Assembly: GCF_036288925.1 (NCBI RefSeq)
Contig: NZ_CP127167.1
Span: 496,001-560,000, forward strand
DNA: 64,000 nucleotides
Reading direction: 5' to 3'
From: Haemophilus parainfluenzae
Lineage (GTDB): Bacteria; Pseudomonadota; Gammaproteobacteria; Enterobacterales; Pasteurellaceae
Positions within the stretch are counted from its first letter, which is position 1; every line of letters begins with the position of its first letter. Position numbers and translations under genes: made by a program. A model generated the notes under the pieces. It ran no database searches. It worked only from the letters and a program-made list of their open reading frames with translations, and was not told the DNA's origin. Shown in pieces: positions 1 to 8,473 of the stretch.

Positions 1-743
1 AAACCCTTGCGAAAGTGAACAACTCACAATCCGCGGCTATCCGTAGTGCTATCAATCAAGATCTGAAACAACTTCTCTCCGTAACTGGCGTGGATCAAAA
101 TGCGGTCATGCAAAAATTATCACAATTAGCTAATACGATTGATGAGTTACCTGTGTTGGATGTGAATTTCGGTGATGATCAAAATGCAACAAAATTATCA
201 GATTCCCTGTCTGACTGGGCGGAAAATGCAGAAAAAAGTGCGACCTCATTCTTAAATCACTTTATCCGTATTTCACCGAAACATGGTGCGGATCGCAAAG
301 AATTATTAGCGCCAAACCAAGATATCTACTTGCGTGAAAACATTCGTTTACGCTTACAATTAGCGATTATGGCGGTGCCTCGTCAGCAAAACGAACTTTA
401 TAAACAATCTTTAGAAGCTGTTGCATCTTGGATTCGTAGCTATTTTGATACCAATGCTGAAGTGACTCAAAATTTCTTAAAATCAGTGGATGAATTATCT
501 GAAGTATCCATCTATGTGGATGTGCCAAGCCAATTACAAAGCTTAAGTATGCTTGATAAGTACTTAAATCGTACACCTTTAGATGTTCAAAAAGTGGAAA
601 TTGAAGCAGAAAAAGCGGTTGATAATTCACCAAGAAAAGAAGAAGTAAAACCAGCACCTGAAGCGAAAGCGGAAGAGCCAAAAGCTGAAGAAAAACCCGC
701 TGAAGCACCAGCTGCACAACCGGCAACTGAACCCCAACAATAA
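1..743 (+). CDS. hemX: HemX-like protein, C-terminal part (5' end outside the window)
   Basis: The frame is open to the left edge, so only the C-terminal part is present; a GTG at 15 is not the real start. HemX is encoded with hemD and hemY in gamma-proteobacteria and is an inner-membrane protein of uncertain role in tetrapyrrole synthesis; the older methyltransferase annotation is doubtful. The visible part is helical (for example RENIRLRLQLAIMAVPRQQ) and ends in a low-complexity tail rich in Pro, Ala, Glu and Lys from about residue 195 of the visible part. The N-terminal membrane segment expected for the family is not in view. hemY follows after 9 bases, so the two are co-transcribed. The call rests on the helical pattern and on hemY being next. 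Confidence 0.85.
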   Translation, partial: TLAKVNNSQSAAIRSAINQDLKQLLSVTGVDQNAVMQKLSQLANTIDELPVLDVNFGDDQNATKLSDSLSDWAENAEKSATSFLNHFIRISPKHGADRKELLAPNQDIYLRENIRLRLQLAIMAVPRQQNELYKQSLEAVASWIRSYFDTNAEVTQNFLKSVDELSEVSIYVDVPSQLQSLSMLDKYLNRTPLDVQKVEIEAEKAVDNSPRKEEVKPAPEAKAEEPKAEEKPAEAPAAQPATEPQQ

Positions 744-752
744 GGATAGATA

Positions 753-2039
753 ATGTTTAGAGTTCTCTTTTTAATGATCGCCTTACTTGCCGGATTGATT
801 GCAGGCCCTTACCTCTCCGGTCAGCAAGGTTATGTCAGAGTTGAAACGGCAAACACCGTATATGAAATGTCACTCACCACATTAGTGATTCTCTTTGTAG
901 TTACACTTGCAGTGATTTATTCGTTAGAGTGGTTGGTGACCCGTTTCTTCCGTTTAAGTAGCAATACCTATAACTGGTTCTCTCGCCGTAAACGCGTGAA
1001 AGCACAGCGTCAAACCCTTGAAGGCTTGATGAAAATGAATGAAGGCGATTATGCCAAAGCAGAAAAACTGATTGGTAAAAACGCAAAACATTCTGCCGAG
1101 CCAGTATTAAATCTGATTAAAGCCGCTGAGGCTGCTCAGCAACGCGGTGATGAATTCAGTGCAAACCGTTATTTAATTGAAGCGACGGAGCTTGCAGGTT
1201 CAGATAACCTGGTCGTTGAAATTGCTCGTACCCGTATTTTATTACAACAAAATAAATTACCGGCTGCGCGTAGTTCCGTCGATAGCTTACTTGAAATGTC
1301 AGATCGCAACAAAGAAGTATTAAAACTTGCTGCTGAAATTTATAGCCGTTCTAAAGCTTATCAAGCTTTAGATGAAATCTTAGATTTAATCGAAGGTTCA
1401 GGCTTATTCTCAGCAGAAGAATTTAAAGCGCTTCAACAAGAAACAGAAAATGGCTTGTTAGATGAGAAAATGAATGAAGAAGGCGTTGAAGGTCTGCTTG
1501 CTTGGTGGGAAGCTCAACCACGCCGCCGTCGCAATGACTTAGAGTTAAAAACCGCTTTAATTCAACGTTTGATTGATTGCAACGACCATGAGTCAGCTTA
1601 TGAATTCACGCTTGAAATTATGAAAAAATTGGGTGATAACACTCCAATCAGCCCTGAACTTTGCACGCAAATCACTCGTTTACAAGCGGAAGATAACAGC
1701 AAACTGCTCAAGTTAGTGGAAAAACGTGCAAAACGTGCCGATGAAAGCCAACGTTGTTGCCTCAATCGTGCATTAGGCTATCTTTATGTGCGTAATAACG
1801 AGTTTGCTAAAGCAGCAGAAGCATTTAAAGAAGTGACTGCTTGCCCAACCGAACTTCAACCAAATGATGTCATGATGGCGTCTTATGTGTTTGAACAAGC
1901 TGGCGACAAAGCAGCAGCGGAAAAAATTCGTCAAGACAGTTTAAAATCAGCCATGTCTATTCAAGATAAACCTGCTGAAATACAAGATGAACCAAAAAAA
2001 GACGAAGAACCAACCGCACTTATTGCGAAACGTGATTAA
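753..2039 (+). CDS. hemY: HemY, inner-membrane TPR protein linked to heme biosynthesis
   Basis: 428 residues, slightly longer than the enteric protein of about 400. Two N-terminal membrane segments (about residues 3-22 and 40-62) form the HemY_N region, followed by a long cytoplasmic series of TPR-like helix pairs ([31 protein letters not shown]). The family is thought to act late in protoheme synthesis, possibly as a scaffold for heme enzymes; this is family knowledge. A good AAGGA ribosome site lies before the ATG. It is the last gene of the hem operon, since a strong terminator follows at 2051. The C-terminal 30 residues are charged and probably disordered. Confidence 0.93.
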   Translation: MFRVLFLMIALLAGLIAGPYLSGQQGYVRVETANTVYEMSLTTLVILFVVTLAVIYSLEWLVTRFFRLSSNTYNWFSRRKRVKAQRQTLEGLMKMNEGDYAKAEKLIGKNAKHSAEPVLNLIKAAEAAQQRGDEFSANRYLIEATELAGSDNLVVEIARTRILLQQNKLPAARSSVDSLLEMSDRNKEVLKLAAEIYSRSKAYQALDEILDLIEGSGLFSAEEFKALQQETENGLLDEKMNEEGVEGLLAWWEAQPRRRRNDLELKTALIQRLIDCNDHESAYEFTLEIMKKLGDNTPISPELCTQITRLQAEDNSKLLKLVEKRAKRADESQRCCLNRALGYLYVRNNEFAKAAEAFKEVTACPTELQPNDVMMASYVFEQAGDKAAAEKIRQDSLKSAMSIQDKPAEIQDEPKKDEEPTALIAKRD

Positions 2040-2050
2040 AATAAACAAAG

Positions 2051-2080
2051 ACGGGGCTGAATAAAGCTCCGTTTTTTATT
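2051..2080 (+). terminator. Rho-independent terminator of the hem operon
   Basis: Stem ACGGGGCT / AGCTCCGT (one G-T wobble) with a six-base loop, followed by TTTTTT. It lies 11 bases after the hemY stop. Confidence 0.85.
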
Positions 2081-2182
2081 CTTTCTCTCTTGCAGATCTT
2101 ATTTGAAACGTATCTCTTATTACATTTCATTATAAATAATGCATTTCCATTCTTTTCTCACCGATTCAAAATTTTTTACTAT

Positions 2183-2199
2183 ATCGTTACGCAAACGAT
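2183..2199. promoter_or_regulatory. Inverted repeat upstream of the amino acid ABC operon, possible operator
   Basis: ATCGTT - ACGCA - AACGAT, perfect six-base arms, located 14 bases ahead of the first permease ATG. It is placed where a repressor could block transcription. I do not recognise the cognate regulator. Confidence 0.35.
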
Positions 2200-2212
2200 T
2201 AAATTATAAAAA

Positions 2213-2872
2213 ATGAATTGGGATTATATTTTAAGCGTCACCCCACGTTTTATTCACGCCACGCTGATGACGCTTCATCTTGCCTTTTGGGGCATTTTAT
2301 TGTCGCTAGTGATTGGTGTGATTTGTGCGGTGATTACCACCTACAAAGTCAAATCATTAACTTGGTTAGTAAAAGGCTATATTGAACTTTCTCGTAATAC
2401 GCCTTTATTAATTCAAGTATTTTTTCTCTATTTTGGGCTGTCTAAAATCGGCCTAAAATTAGATGGGTTTACTTGCGGCATTATCGGCCTGGCATTTTTA
2501 GGTGGAAGCTATATGGCAGAAGCCTTTCGTGGTGGTCTGGAAGCAGTATCAAAAGGACAAATTGAATCTGCCTTAAGTATTGGTCTCACCCCTTTTCAAG
2601 CTTTTCGCTATGTGATTTTCCCGCAAGCCTTTGCGATTGCTACACCTGCAATCGGAGCAAATTGCTTGTTCTTAATGAAAGAAACCTCAGTGATCAGTGC
2701 CGTTGCCGTAGCCGAACTGATGTTTGTAGCGAAAGAAGTCATCGGGCTCGATTACAAAACCAATGAAGCCTTATTTTTATTAGTGGTGTTTTATTTGATC
2801 ATTCTATTACCGATGTCTCTGTTCATCGGTCATTTAGAACGCCGTACTCGGAGAGCAAAATATGGGGCTTGA
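2213..2872 (+). CDS. Polar amino acid ABC transporter permease, first subunit
   Basis: 219 residues with about five membrane segments and the HisM/GlnP-type permease signature (ELSRNTPLLIQVFFLYFGL near residue 58; coupling EAA loop GGLEAVSKGQIESALSIGLT near 113). It should pair with the next gene product to form the inner-membrane channel of a polar amino acid importer. It is the first of four tightly packed genes, overlapping the next by 11 bases. No Shine-Dalgarno sequence is visible before this ATG, which is unusual for the operon lead gene; an inverted repeat lies just upstream. The substrate cannot be told from the permease. Confidence 0.9.
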   Translation: MNWDYILSVTPRFIHATLMTLHLAFWGILLSLVIGVICAVITTYKVKSLTWLVKGYIELSRNTPLLIQVFFLYFGLSKIGLKLDGFTCGIIGLAFLGGSYMAEAFRGGLEAVSKGQIESALSIGLTPFQAFRYVIFPQAFAIATPAIGANCLFLMKETSVISAVAVAELMFVAKEVIGLDYKTNEALFLLVVFYLIILLPMSLFIGHLERRTRRAKYGA

Positions 2873-3530
2873 GTTATTATTCCAAGGTAGCAACATTGAA
2901 CGCTTGCTTAACGGTTTATGCGTGACGGCTGAAATTGCGTTCATTTCTGTCTTCTTCGCCTGTATTTTAGGCGTGATTTTTGGCGTAATCATGACGAACA
3001 GAAACCCAATTATCAAAGCCATCTGCCGCTTTTATTTAGAATTTGTACGTATTATTCCATTATTAGCCTTACTTTTTCTCGCGTATTTTGGTTTGGCAAA
3101 ATGGTTTGATATTCACTTAGATGGCATTTCTGTATGTATTTTGGTGTTTATTTTCTGGGGAACAGCAGAAATGGGGGATTTAGTGCGTGGTGCATTAACT
3201 TCCATTGAAAAACATCAAGTGGAATCAGCCTACGCTTTAGGTTTAACGCCGTTTCAAACCTTTGTGTATATTTTACTTCCACAAAGTTTAAAACGTGTGA
3301 CACCAAGTGCGATTAACCTCTTTACCCGCATGGTAAAAACCAGTTCCTTGGCAATGTTAATCGGTGTAGTAGAAGTGATAAAAGTCGGTCAACAAATTAT
3401 CGAGCATTCATTATTTAGTAATCAATCGGCGGCGCTTTGGATTTACGGTGTCATTTTTAGTTTATACTTTGTGATTTGTTACCCGCTATCCTTATTTTCC
3501 CGTTATTTAGAAACCCGTTGGGAAAGTTAA
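2862..3530 (+). CDS. Polar amino acid ABC transporter permease, second subunit
   Basis: 222 residues, homologous to the preceding permease: same membrane topology, EFVRIIPLLALLFLAYFGL motif near residue 56 and EAA coupling loop around GALTSIEKHQVESAYALGLT. Separate genes for two permease subunits imply a heterodimeric channel as in the Gln/His/Glu family. The ATG lies inside the end of the upstream gene, so translation is probably coupled. The ATPase gene starts 18 bases after its stop. Confidence 0.9.
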   Translation: MGLELLFQGSNIERLLNGLCVTAEIAFISVFFACILGVIFGVIMTNRNPIIKAICRFYLEFVRIIPLLALLFLAYFGLAKWFDIHLDGISVCILVFIFWGTAEMGDLVRGALTSIEKHQVESAYALGLTPFQTFVYILLPQSLKRVTPSAINLFTRMVKTSSLAMLIGVVEVIKVGQQIIEHSLFSNQSAALWIYGVIFSLYFVICYPLSLFSRYLETRWES

Positions 3531-3548
3531 TTTTTATTAGGAAAACAC

Positions 3549-4313
3549 ATGGCGTTATTAGAAATTAAAAACCTCGTCAAAAATTACGGTGATGTAGAAG
3601 CACTCAAATGCATTAATCTTTCTATAGAGAAAGGCGAAGTTGTCGTTATTTTAGGTCCATCGGGTTGTGGTAAAAGTACTTTTTTACGCTGCCTAAATGG
3701 ATTAGAAGAAATAAAGCGCGGTCAGATTTTGCTGCAAAATGCAGGAGAGTTAGGTAAAGACATTCCTTGGGTCAAAGCACGTCAACGCATTGGGATGGTA
3801 TTCCAAAGTTATGAACTCTTCGCTCATTTATCAGTGATTGACAATATTTTGCTCGGTCCTTTAAAAGTACAAAAACGCGATCGCGCAGAAGCTGAAAAAC
3901 AAGCCGATGAGTTACTTAAACGTGTAGGTCTATATGACCGAAAAAATGCCTATCCGCGTGAATTATCAGGTGGGCAAAAACAGCGAATTGCTATTGTGCG
4001 TTCACTTTGCATGAACCCTGAAATTATTCTGTTCGATGAAGTCACTGCTGCCCTTGACCCTGAAATGGTACGCGAAGTACTTGATGTGATTTTAGGTCTT
4101 GCCAAAGATGGTATGACGATGCTCATCGTTACCCATGAAATGAACTTCGCCCGTCAAGTCGCTAACCGCATTGTGTTTATGGATAAAGGGCAAATCATTG
4201 AACAGGCAAAACCGGAAGATTTCTTCACGAATCCAACCACGGATCGTGCGAAAACATTCTTAAATATCTTAAATTATGAACCGAGAGGGACAAACTATGA
4301 AGAAAACATTTAA
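3549..4313 (+). CDS. Polar amino acid ABC transporter ATP-binding protein
   Basis: 254 residues. Walker A GPSGCGKST at 36-44, Q-loop around VFQSYELFAHLSV, signature LSGGQKQR, Walker B IILFDEVTAALDPE and switch histidine in IVTHEM. This is the GlnQ/HisP-type ATPase that powers the transporter. The usual DEPTS after Walker B reads DEVTA, a common variant in this family. An AGGA ribosome site precedes the ATG. Its 3' end overlaps the binding-protein gene by 17 bases. Confidence 0.93.
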   Translation: MALLEIKNLVKNYGDVEALKCINLSIEKGEVVVILGPSGCGKSTFLRCLNGLEEIKRGQILLQNAGELGKDIPWVKARQRIGMVFQSYELFAHLSVIDNILLGPLKVQKRDRAEAEKQADELLKRVGLYDRKNAYPRELSGGQKQRIAIVRSLCMNPEIILFDEVTAALDPEMVREVLDVILGLAKDGMTMLIVTHEMNFARQVANRIVFMDKGQIIEQAKPEDFFTNPTTDRAKTFLNILNYEPRGTNYEENI

Positions 4314-5154
4314 AACATTGACCGCACTTTTAGCCACTGCCACCTTAGCATTTGGCTTAACCGCGTGTAATGATAAAGAGCCCGCTAAAGACGGAGCAAA
4401 AACGGTTTCAAGCCTTGAGCAAATACAAAAAGATGGCAAAGTGCGCATTGGTGTATTTAGCGATAAACCACCATTTGGTTATGTGGATGCGCAAGGTAAA
4501 AGCCAAGGCTTTGATGTCGAAATTGGTAAAGCGATCGGTAAAGACTTATTAGGTGACGAAAACAAAGTGGAATTTGTTTTAGTGGATGCCGCAAACCGTG
4601 CTGAATACTTACTTTCTAAGAAAGTTGATATTATCTTAGCTAACTTTACTGTGACACCAGCTCGTAAAGAAGTGGTAGATTTTGCTAATCCATATATGAA
4701 AGTGGCACTCGGTGTCGTTTCAAAAGATGGCTCAGTCATTACTGATCTTGAACAATTAAAAGGAAAAACTTTAATTGTAGATAAAGGTACCACAGCTGAT
4801 ATTTTCTTTACCAAAAACTATCCAGATGTGAAATTATTGAAATTTGAACAAAATACAGAAACCTTTGAAGCCTTACGTGATGGTCGTGGTGATGCATTAT
4901 CTAACGACAATACCTTCTTATTCGCTTGGGCAAAACAAAATCCAGGTTATACTGTGGGCGTAAAAAACTTTGGCGATCAAGATGTTATTGCACCAGCAGT
5001 TCGCAAAGACGCACCTGAATTGTTAAATTGGTTAAATAACGAAATCCAAACCTTAGGCAAAGATGGTCGTTTAAAACAAGCTTACGAAAAAACTTTATTG
5101 CCAGTTTATGGTGATACCGTCAGCGAAAGCGATATCGTGGTTGAATATAAATAA
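4297..5154 (+). CDS. Amino acid ABC transporter substrate-binding lipoprotein (cysteine/cystine-type)
   Basis: 285 residues. An upstream in-frame ATG at 4276 exists, but 4297 follows a GAGAGG ribosome site and begins a proper lipoprotein signal with lipobox LTAC, so it is preferred. The mature part is a type-3 periplasmic solute-binding protein (VRIGVFSDKPPFGYVDAQG; ANFTVTPARKEVVDFANPY). The overall look is closest to my memory of cysteine/glutamate binding proteins such as CjaA, so the system may import cystine or cysteine; this is an inference. An uptake signal (ACCGCACTT, about 4320) is embedded in the signal-peptide codons as LTAL. Confidence 0.88.
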   Translation: MKKTFKTLTALLATATLAFGLTACNDKEPAKDGAKTVSSLEQIQKDGKVRIGVFSDKPPFGYVDAQGKSQGFDVEIGKAIGKDLLGDENKVEFVLVDAANRAEYLLSKKVDIILANFTVTPARKEVVDFANPYMKVALGVVSKDGSVITDLEQLKGKTLIVDKGTTADIFFTKNYPDVKLLKFEQNTETFEALRDGRGDALSNDNTFLFAWAKQNPGYTVGVKNFGDQDVIAPAVRKDAPELLNWLNNEIQTLGKDGRLKQAYEKTLLPVYGDTVSESDIVVEYK

Positions 5155-5164
5155 TTTAACCCCA

Positions 5165-5201
5165 TTCACTTCCCCTGTAATTTCCCCACAGGGGAAGTGA
5201 A
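5165..5201. terminator. Long perfect hairpin between convergent genes
   Basis: A 14-bp perfect stem, TTCACTTCCCCTGT / ACAGGGGAAGTGAA, with a nine-base loop lies between the ABC operon and the convergent glycosylase gene. There is no clean T tract on the + strand side, so it may be a bidirectional or weak terminator, or a 3'-end-protecting hairpin. Confidence 0.6.
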
Positions 5202-5208
5202 AAACGCT

Positions 5209-5607
5209 TTATTTTTGATCGCTCTTTGAAAGATGTGGTGTAAATCTCGCCTTTAATGGCATTCTTTCTTGAATACGTTCACGATTAATCTGTAACGCCG
5301 CCTCTGTGGCTTCATAGTCCAACCATAAACTTGGATCATCAGGTAACGTTTCATTCCAAATATACTGCACGTTAAAGCCTCGCGCCTTACATTCCGCATG
5401 CAATGCATCATAGCGTTTCTTTAAAAACGCCAATTTATTAAAGAAAAAGCGTACATGCCCTTCACCTAACTTATATTCTGCAGGCTGTCCTTTTAAGTGA
5501 TATTTACCTTTCGCCACGGCGTTAGGAATGCGGGTTAATTCACGATGCTCCGCTAAAAGATGCTGATCACAAAGCTCCTCAGGTGGAACAAGATTAATTC
5601 GAGTCAT
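5209..5607 (-). CDS. Pyrimidine-dimer DNA glycosylase, T4 endonuclease V family
   Basis: 132 residues. The open frame extends 56 codons further upstream, but the protein proper starts at 5607: MTRINLVPPEELCDQHLLAE aligns from residue 1 with phage T4 DenV (MTRINL...ELADQHLMAEYRELPR as I recall it). Thr2 (the catalytic N-terminal amine after Met removal), Arg22, Glu23 and Arg26 all fall at the T4 positions, and GEGHVRFFFNKLAFLKKR matches the central helix. The enzyme excises UV-induced cyclobutane pyrimidine dimers and nicks the abasic site. No clear Shine-Dalgarno sequence precedes the ATG. The gene is monocistronic and diverges from the YeaK-type gene. Confidence 0.88.
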   Translation of the reverse strand: MTRINLVPPEELCDQHLLAEHRELTRIPNAVAKGKYHLKGQPAEYKLGEGHVRFFFNKLAFLKKRYDALHAECKARGFNVQYIWNETLPDDPSLWLDYEATEAALQINRERIQERMPLKARFTPHLSKSDQK

Positions 5608-5764
5608 AAGAGATACCAAATAAAAAGGAACATAGTACGGGGCGTAAAGGTATTTGTCTATCTCATAATAAATACGACTCAAAAGATGAATTATTTTTCT
5701 TTGATTTTCACATGAATCAACCTTTGTTAAACTCATTAAAAATATCGCTATTGAAGGAACCCGC

Positions 5765-6253
5765 ATGTCTGTCAAAACATTTGAAAAATTGACCGCACTT
5801 TTAGATGAGCATCAAGCACGCTATCGTGTCGTTGAACACCCCACAGCAGGAAAATCAGAAGAAGTGGCTAAAATCCGTGGTACAGAATTAGGGCAAGGGG
5901 CAAAAGCGTTAGTATGCAAAGTAAAGGGAAATGGCATAAAACAAGCGGTATTAGTGATATTGCCAGCTGATCAACAATCTGATTTAAGCAAAGTGGCGGC
6001 CTATTTAGGTGGCACGAAAGCCTCTCTTGCTAGTCCGGCAGAAGTAGATACCTTAACTGACTGTGTATTTGGTGCAATTCCGCCTTTTAGCTTTCATCCT
6101 GATTTGTTTCTAATTGCTGATCCTAGCTTACTGTCTCGTTATGATGAATTGGCATTTAATGCAGGTACGTTAGAACGCTCTATTATTCTCAATACACAAG
6201 ATTATGCCTCAATCGTTCAGCCCACATTAGTGGATGTAATAAAAACCAAATAG
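5765..6253 (+). CDS. yeaK: YbaK/YeaK-type aminoacyl-tRNA deacylase
   Basis: 162 residues forming a single YbaK/ProX editing domain. Long blocks (GQGAKALVCKVKGNG, SLASPAEVD, CVFGAIPPFSFHP) match my memory of E. coli YeaK rather than YbaK. The family hydrolyses mischarged aminoacyl-tRNAs in trans; the lysine in the CKVKGNG strand is the kind of residue used for this. The exact mischarged substrate is not clear from the sequence. An uptake signal lies in codons 10-13 (LTAL). The gene is transcribed divergently from the glycosylase gene. Confidence 0.88.
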   Translation: MSVKTFEKLTALLDEHQARYRVVEHPTAGKSEEVAKIRGTELGQGAKALVCKVKGNGIKQAVLVILPADQQSDLSKVAAYLGGTKASLASPAEVDTLTDCVFGAIPPFSFHPDLFLIADPSLLSRYDELAFNAGTLERSIILNTQDYASIVQPTLVDVIKTK

Positions 6254-6320
6254 AGAAAAGATTGGTTGTCTTTCATTTGATTGATACAATGCTTCCGTTT
6301 TTCTATTAATTGGACATCTC

Positions 6321-6722
6321 ATGAAAAAATATCTTAAAGCATTTATTCTTTTACCGTTGATTATTCAAATTATTGGCACTGTCGCCTTAACATTCTCGAA
6401 TAATGATACTGATCAAATTCAGAGCTCGGTGCTTTCTGTCTTTATTGTCGCTGCAGTGCCGACTTTTCTCATTACGCTTTGGGCGGCATTTCACCGTTAT
6501 GCAAGCTACAACGTGAAAGCTATTGCATTAATTGCAGGATTAATCGGATTTAGTTACACAGTCGTGGCAGGATTCTTTTATGCCACACTCGTTAATGACA
6601 TGGGATTTGGCGAATGGTTACGCGCAGGAGGATTAGAAATTACCTGCTTAATGGCTGCAGGTTTGGCACTTTATTCTGTTATGGTATTACCGCTCTTGTT
6701 ACCGAAAGAACGCCCACTATAA
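6321..6722 (+). CDS. Small four-helix membrane protein, function unknown
   Basis: 133 residues with four hydrophobic segments at about 5-23, 36-58, 66-88 and 103-125 separated by short polar loops, so an inner-membrane protein with both ends on the same side. I do not recognise the family and see no catalytic motif. The 3' end overlaps the convergent tusB end by 6 bases. The start ATG is preceded by a weak purine run (GGACATCTC). Confidence 0.7.
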   Translation: MKKYLKAFILLPLIIQIIGTVALTFSNNDTDQIQSSVLSVFIVAAVPTFLITLWAAFHRYASYNVKAIALIAGLIGFSYTVVAGFFYATLVNDMGFGEWLRAGGLEITCLMAAGLALYSVMVLPLLLPKERPL

Positions 6723-7004
6723 GGCGATTTGAGGCGAATATTGAGCAGTTAAATCCACCAAATCTGCTAATGAAATTGACCGCACTTGATTGTTTTCTGG
6801 CAAAAGTGCGGTTAAATTTCTAGCTAAAATATCCTGCTCCAACACAAAACATTGCCCTTTGCATTGAGTAAACATTTCCCCATACTTCACAGCTAACAAC
6901 ACGCCATCTTGCCATAAAACCACCGCATCATTTTCCGTGATTTCAGTCAAATAACGTTGAAGGTCTGTCTCAGAATAATGAGCTTGAGAAAAGGTATAAA
7001 GCAT
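6717..7004 (-). CDS. tusB: TusB, sulfur-relay subunit for tRNA 2-thiouridine
   Basis: 95 residues, DsrH/TusB family. It works in the TusBCD hexamer that passes persulfide sulfur from TusA to TusE and then MnmA for thiolation of wobble U34. The start MLYTFSQAHY and the hydrophobic core fit the family. It is last in the regulator-tusD-tusC-tusB operon, 8 bases after tusC. Its 3' third contains an inverted pair of uptake signals in coding sequence (LTAL and VRSI). Confidence 0.9.
   Translation of the reverse strand: MLYTFSQAHYSETDLQRYLTEITENDAVVLWQDGVLLAVKYGEMFTQCKGQCFVLEQDILARNLTALLPENNQVRSISLADLVDLTAQYSPQIAL
6779..6812. repeat. Inverted pair of DNA uptake signals inside tusB
   Basis: ACCGCACTT (6779-6787) and AAGTGCGGT (6804-6812) face each other with a 16-base loop, entirely within tusB codons. 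Such pairs usually sit between genes as terminators. Confidence 0.85.
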
Positions 7005-7012
7005 AATATTCC

Positions 7013-7372
7013 TTAAAACGTAAACACTTTTTCTGCTTGGCTAAGTTTCTTGATCAACGAAGTGCGGTCAATTTTTTCAGCAGAAATAATGAGTTGTTCT
7101 GTTTGCAAATTGTATTGGTCGAGCGAATCGGCACAGACAAAGCGCTGTTCAATATCGTATAAATCTAATAATTTAAAGGTACGAATAAAATCTTTTTGTA
7201 ACAATAACTCAGGATTTTGCCCATCGAGTAAATTTAATACGCCATCATCGATAAAAAAGACACCAATTTCCTCTTCATCACAAAATGCTGTCGCAGCAAG
7301 CAAAGCATCTAAACCTTCACGAGAAATCGCGTTTCCATGCGGTGCGGTACGAAATAAGAATGCTAGCTTCAC
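7013..7372 (-). CDS. tusC: TusC, sulfur-relay subunit
   Basis: 119 residues, DsrF/TusC family (KLAFLFRTAPHGNAISREGL start; GVFFIDDGVLNLLDGQ core). It is structural partner of TusB and TusD in the sulfur relay. The gene starts inside the last codons of tusD with a four-base overlap, implying translational coupling. An uptake signal lies in its 3' part (about 7061). Confidence 0.92.
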   Translation of the reverse strand: MKLAFLFRTAPHGNAISREGLDALLAATAFCDEEEIGVFFIDDGVLNLLDGQNPELLLQKDFIRTFKLLDLYDIEQRFVCADSLDQYNLQTEQLIISAEKIDRTSLIKKLSQAEKVFTF

Positions 7373-7749
7373 AATGTCACCACCCGATCCGCTTTTAATG
7401 CCATCGCCATAAACTCGCCTAAGCCTGTAATCTCAAAACCTTCTGCAAGATTCGTATGATCCGTATCTTTTGCCGTAAGCGCATCCACTACGCCACGACG
7501 TTGTGAAGCCGCCACACATAAATGCAAAGGGATATGATGCTGCGCTGAAAAGGCTTGCCAAGCTTGCGTGAGATTAAATTCATCATTGGCAGGATAAACC
7601 AAGCCATTGCCATTACTCACACCGTCTTGGAAAAAGAAAATTTGGCTAATGGCATGCCCTTTTTCGAGTAACGCTTGGGCAAATTGATAGGCAAGAAAAG
7701 CCCCTTGTTTTCCATAAACGGGACTTTTCACGGCGAGAACATAGTTCAT
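7369..7749 (-). CDS. tusD: TusD, catalytic sulfur-carrier subunit
   Basis: 126 residues, DsrE/TusD family. The persulfide-carrying cysteine is present as Cys78 in PLHLCVAASQRRG, the same number as in E. coli TusD. It accepts sulfur from TusA and hands it to TusE. The ATG overlaps the stop of the upstream regulator gene by one base (TAATG), and tusC follows with a four-base overlap. Confidence 0.94.
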   Translation of the reverse strand: MNYVLAVKSPVYGKQGAFLAYQFAQALLEKGHAISQIFFFQDGVSNGNGLVYPANDEFNLTQAWQAFSAQHHIPLHLCVAASQRRGVVDALTAKDTDHTNLAEGFEITGLGEFMAMALKADRVVTL

Positions 7750-8414
7750 TATTCTTGCTCTTGTTTGATTTGACGAATATACAAATACACGGTGTGGCGA
7801 GAAATCGCGAGGCGATCAGCCACTAAATTGATCGCATCTTTAATATCAAAAATGCCTTTTTCGTAAAGTGAAATCACAATCTGACGGTTCTTATTATTAT
7901 TCGAAACCGAGCGATCTGCATTCACTTCTTCAATGGTTTTTTCTACCGTTTGTGCCACCAATTCTTCCACTGAACTTGCAAAATTGACGGAAGAGGTTTC
8001 ATTTTGTTCCTGCGTTGGCATAAAGGCCTGCATAAATTGAGAAACCGGCACATCCAAATTAATATTGATACAAAGTAAACCAATAATGCGTTGTTTGCTA
8101 TTTCGAATGGCGATAGTCACAGACTTCATCAACACATTGCCCTTCGCACGCGTGAAATAAGGCTTAGACACACTCTCACTTTGCATATTACGCAAGGATT
8201 TCAAGGCTAAATCCGTAATCGGTGAACCCACTTGGCGATTGGTATTATGCCCGTTGGCAATACAAATGGCAGAATGCTCAATATCTTCCAAAGAGTGTAA
8301 TACGATTTCACAATGCTCGCCAATCAACGCGCTCACGCCATCAACTACTGCTTTATAGGAAATCAGAATAGCACGATCTTCATCGGTGAAAGGTTGTCTA
8401 TCGGTTAGTATCAT
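7749..8414 (-). CDS. YheO-type transcriptional regulator (PAS-like plus C-terminal helix-turn-helix)
   Basis: 221 residues. The N-terminal 120 residues form the YheO PAS-like sensor domain (EDRAILISYKAVVDGVSALIG; SNAICIANGHN-type loop), and the C-terminus carries a helix-turn-helix ending AISRHTVYLYIRQIKQE. As in E. coli yheO-tusD-tusC-tusB, it leads the tus operon. Targets are not known to me. A terminator of inverted uptake signals separates it from fkpA upstream. Confidence 0.87.
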   Translation of the reverse strand: MILTDRQPFTDEDRAILISYKAVVDGVSALIGEHCEIVLHSLEDIEHSAICIANGHNTNRQVGSPITDLALKSLRNMQSESVSKPYFTRAKGNVLMKSVTIAIRNSKQRIIGLLCININLDVPVSQFMQAFMPTQEQNETSSVNFASSVEELVAQTVEKTIEEVNADRSVSNNNKNRQIVISLYEKGIFDIKDAINLVADRLAISRHTVYLYIRQIKQEQE

Positions 8415-8438
8415 TTTTCAAATCTGGTAGGGAAAATG

Positions 8439-8462
8439 ACCGCACTTTGGACAAAGTGCGGT
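8439..8462 (-). terminator. Inverted uptake-signal terminator of fkpA
   Basis: ACCGCACTTT - GGAC - AAAGTGCGGT, a perfect 10-bp stem with a four-base loop. On the minus strand it is followed by CATTTTCCC. It sits directly after the fkpA stop. Confidence 0.85.
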
Positions 8463-8473
8463 TAAATTAAGGC

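Noticed and set aside
4276..4296. Earlier ATG for the amino acid binding protein
   Set aside because: It adds seven charged residues before a good lipoprotein signal and overlaps the ribosome site of the ATG at 4297.
5608..5775. 56-codon N-terminal extension of the endonuclease V-like gene
   Set aside because: The catalytic residue must be Thr2 at a processed N-terminus, which fixes the start at 5607.
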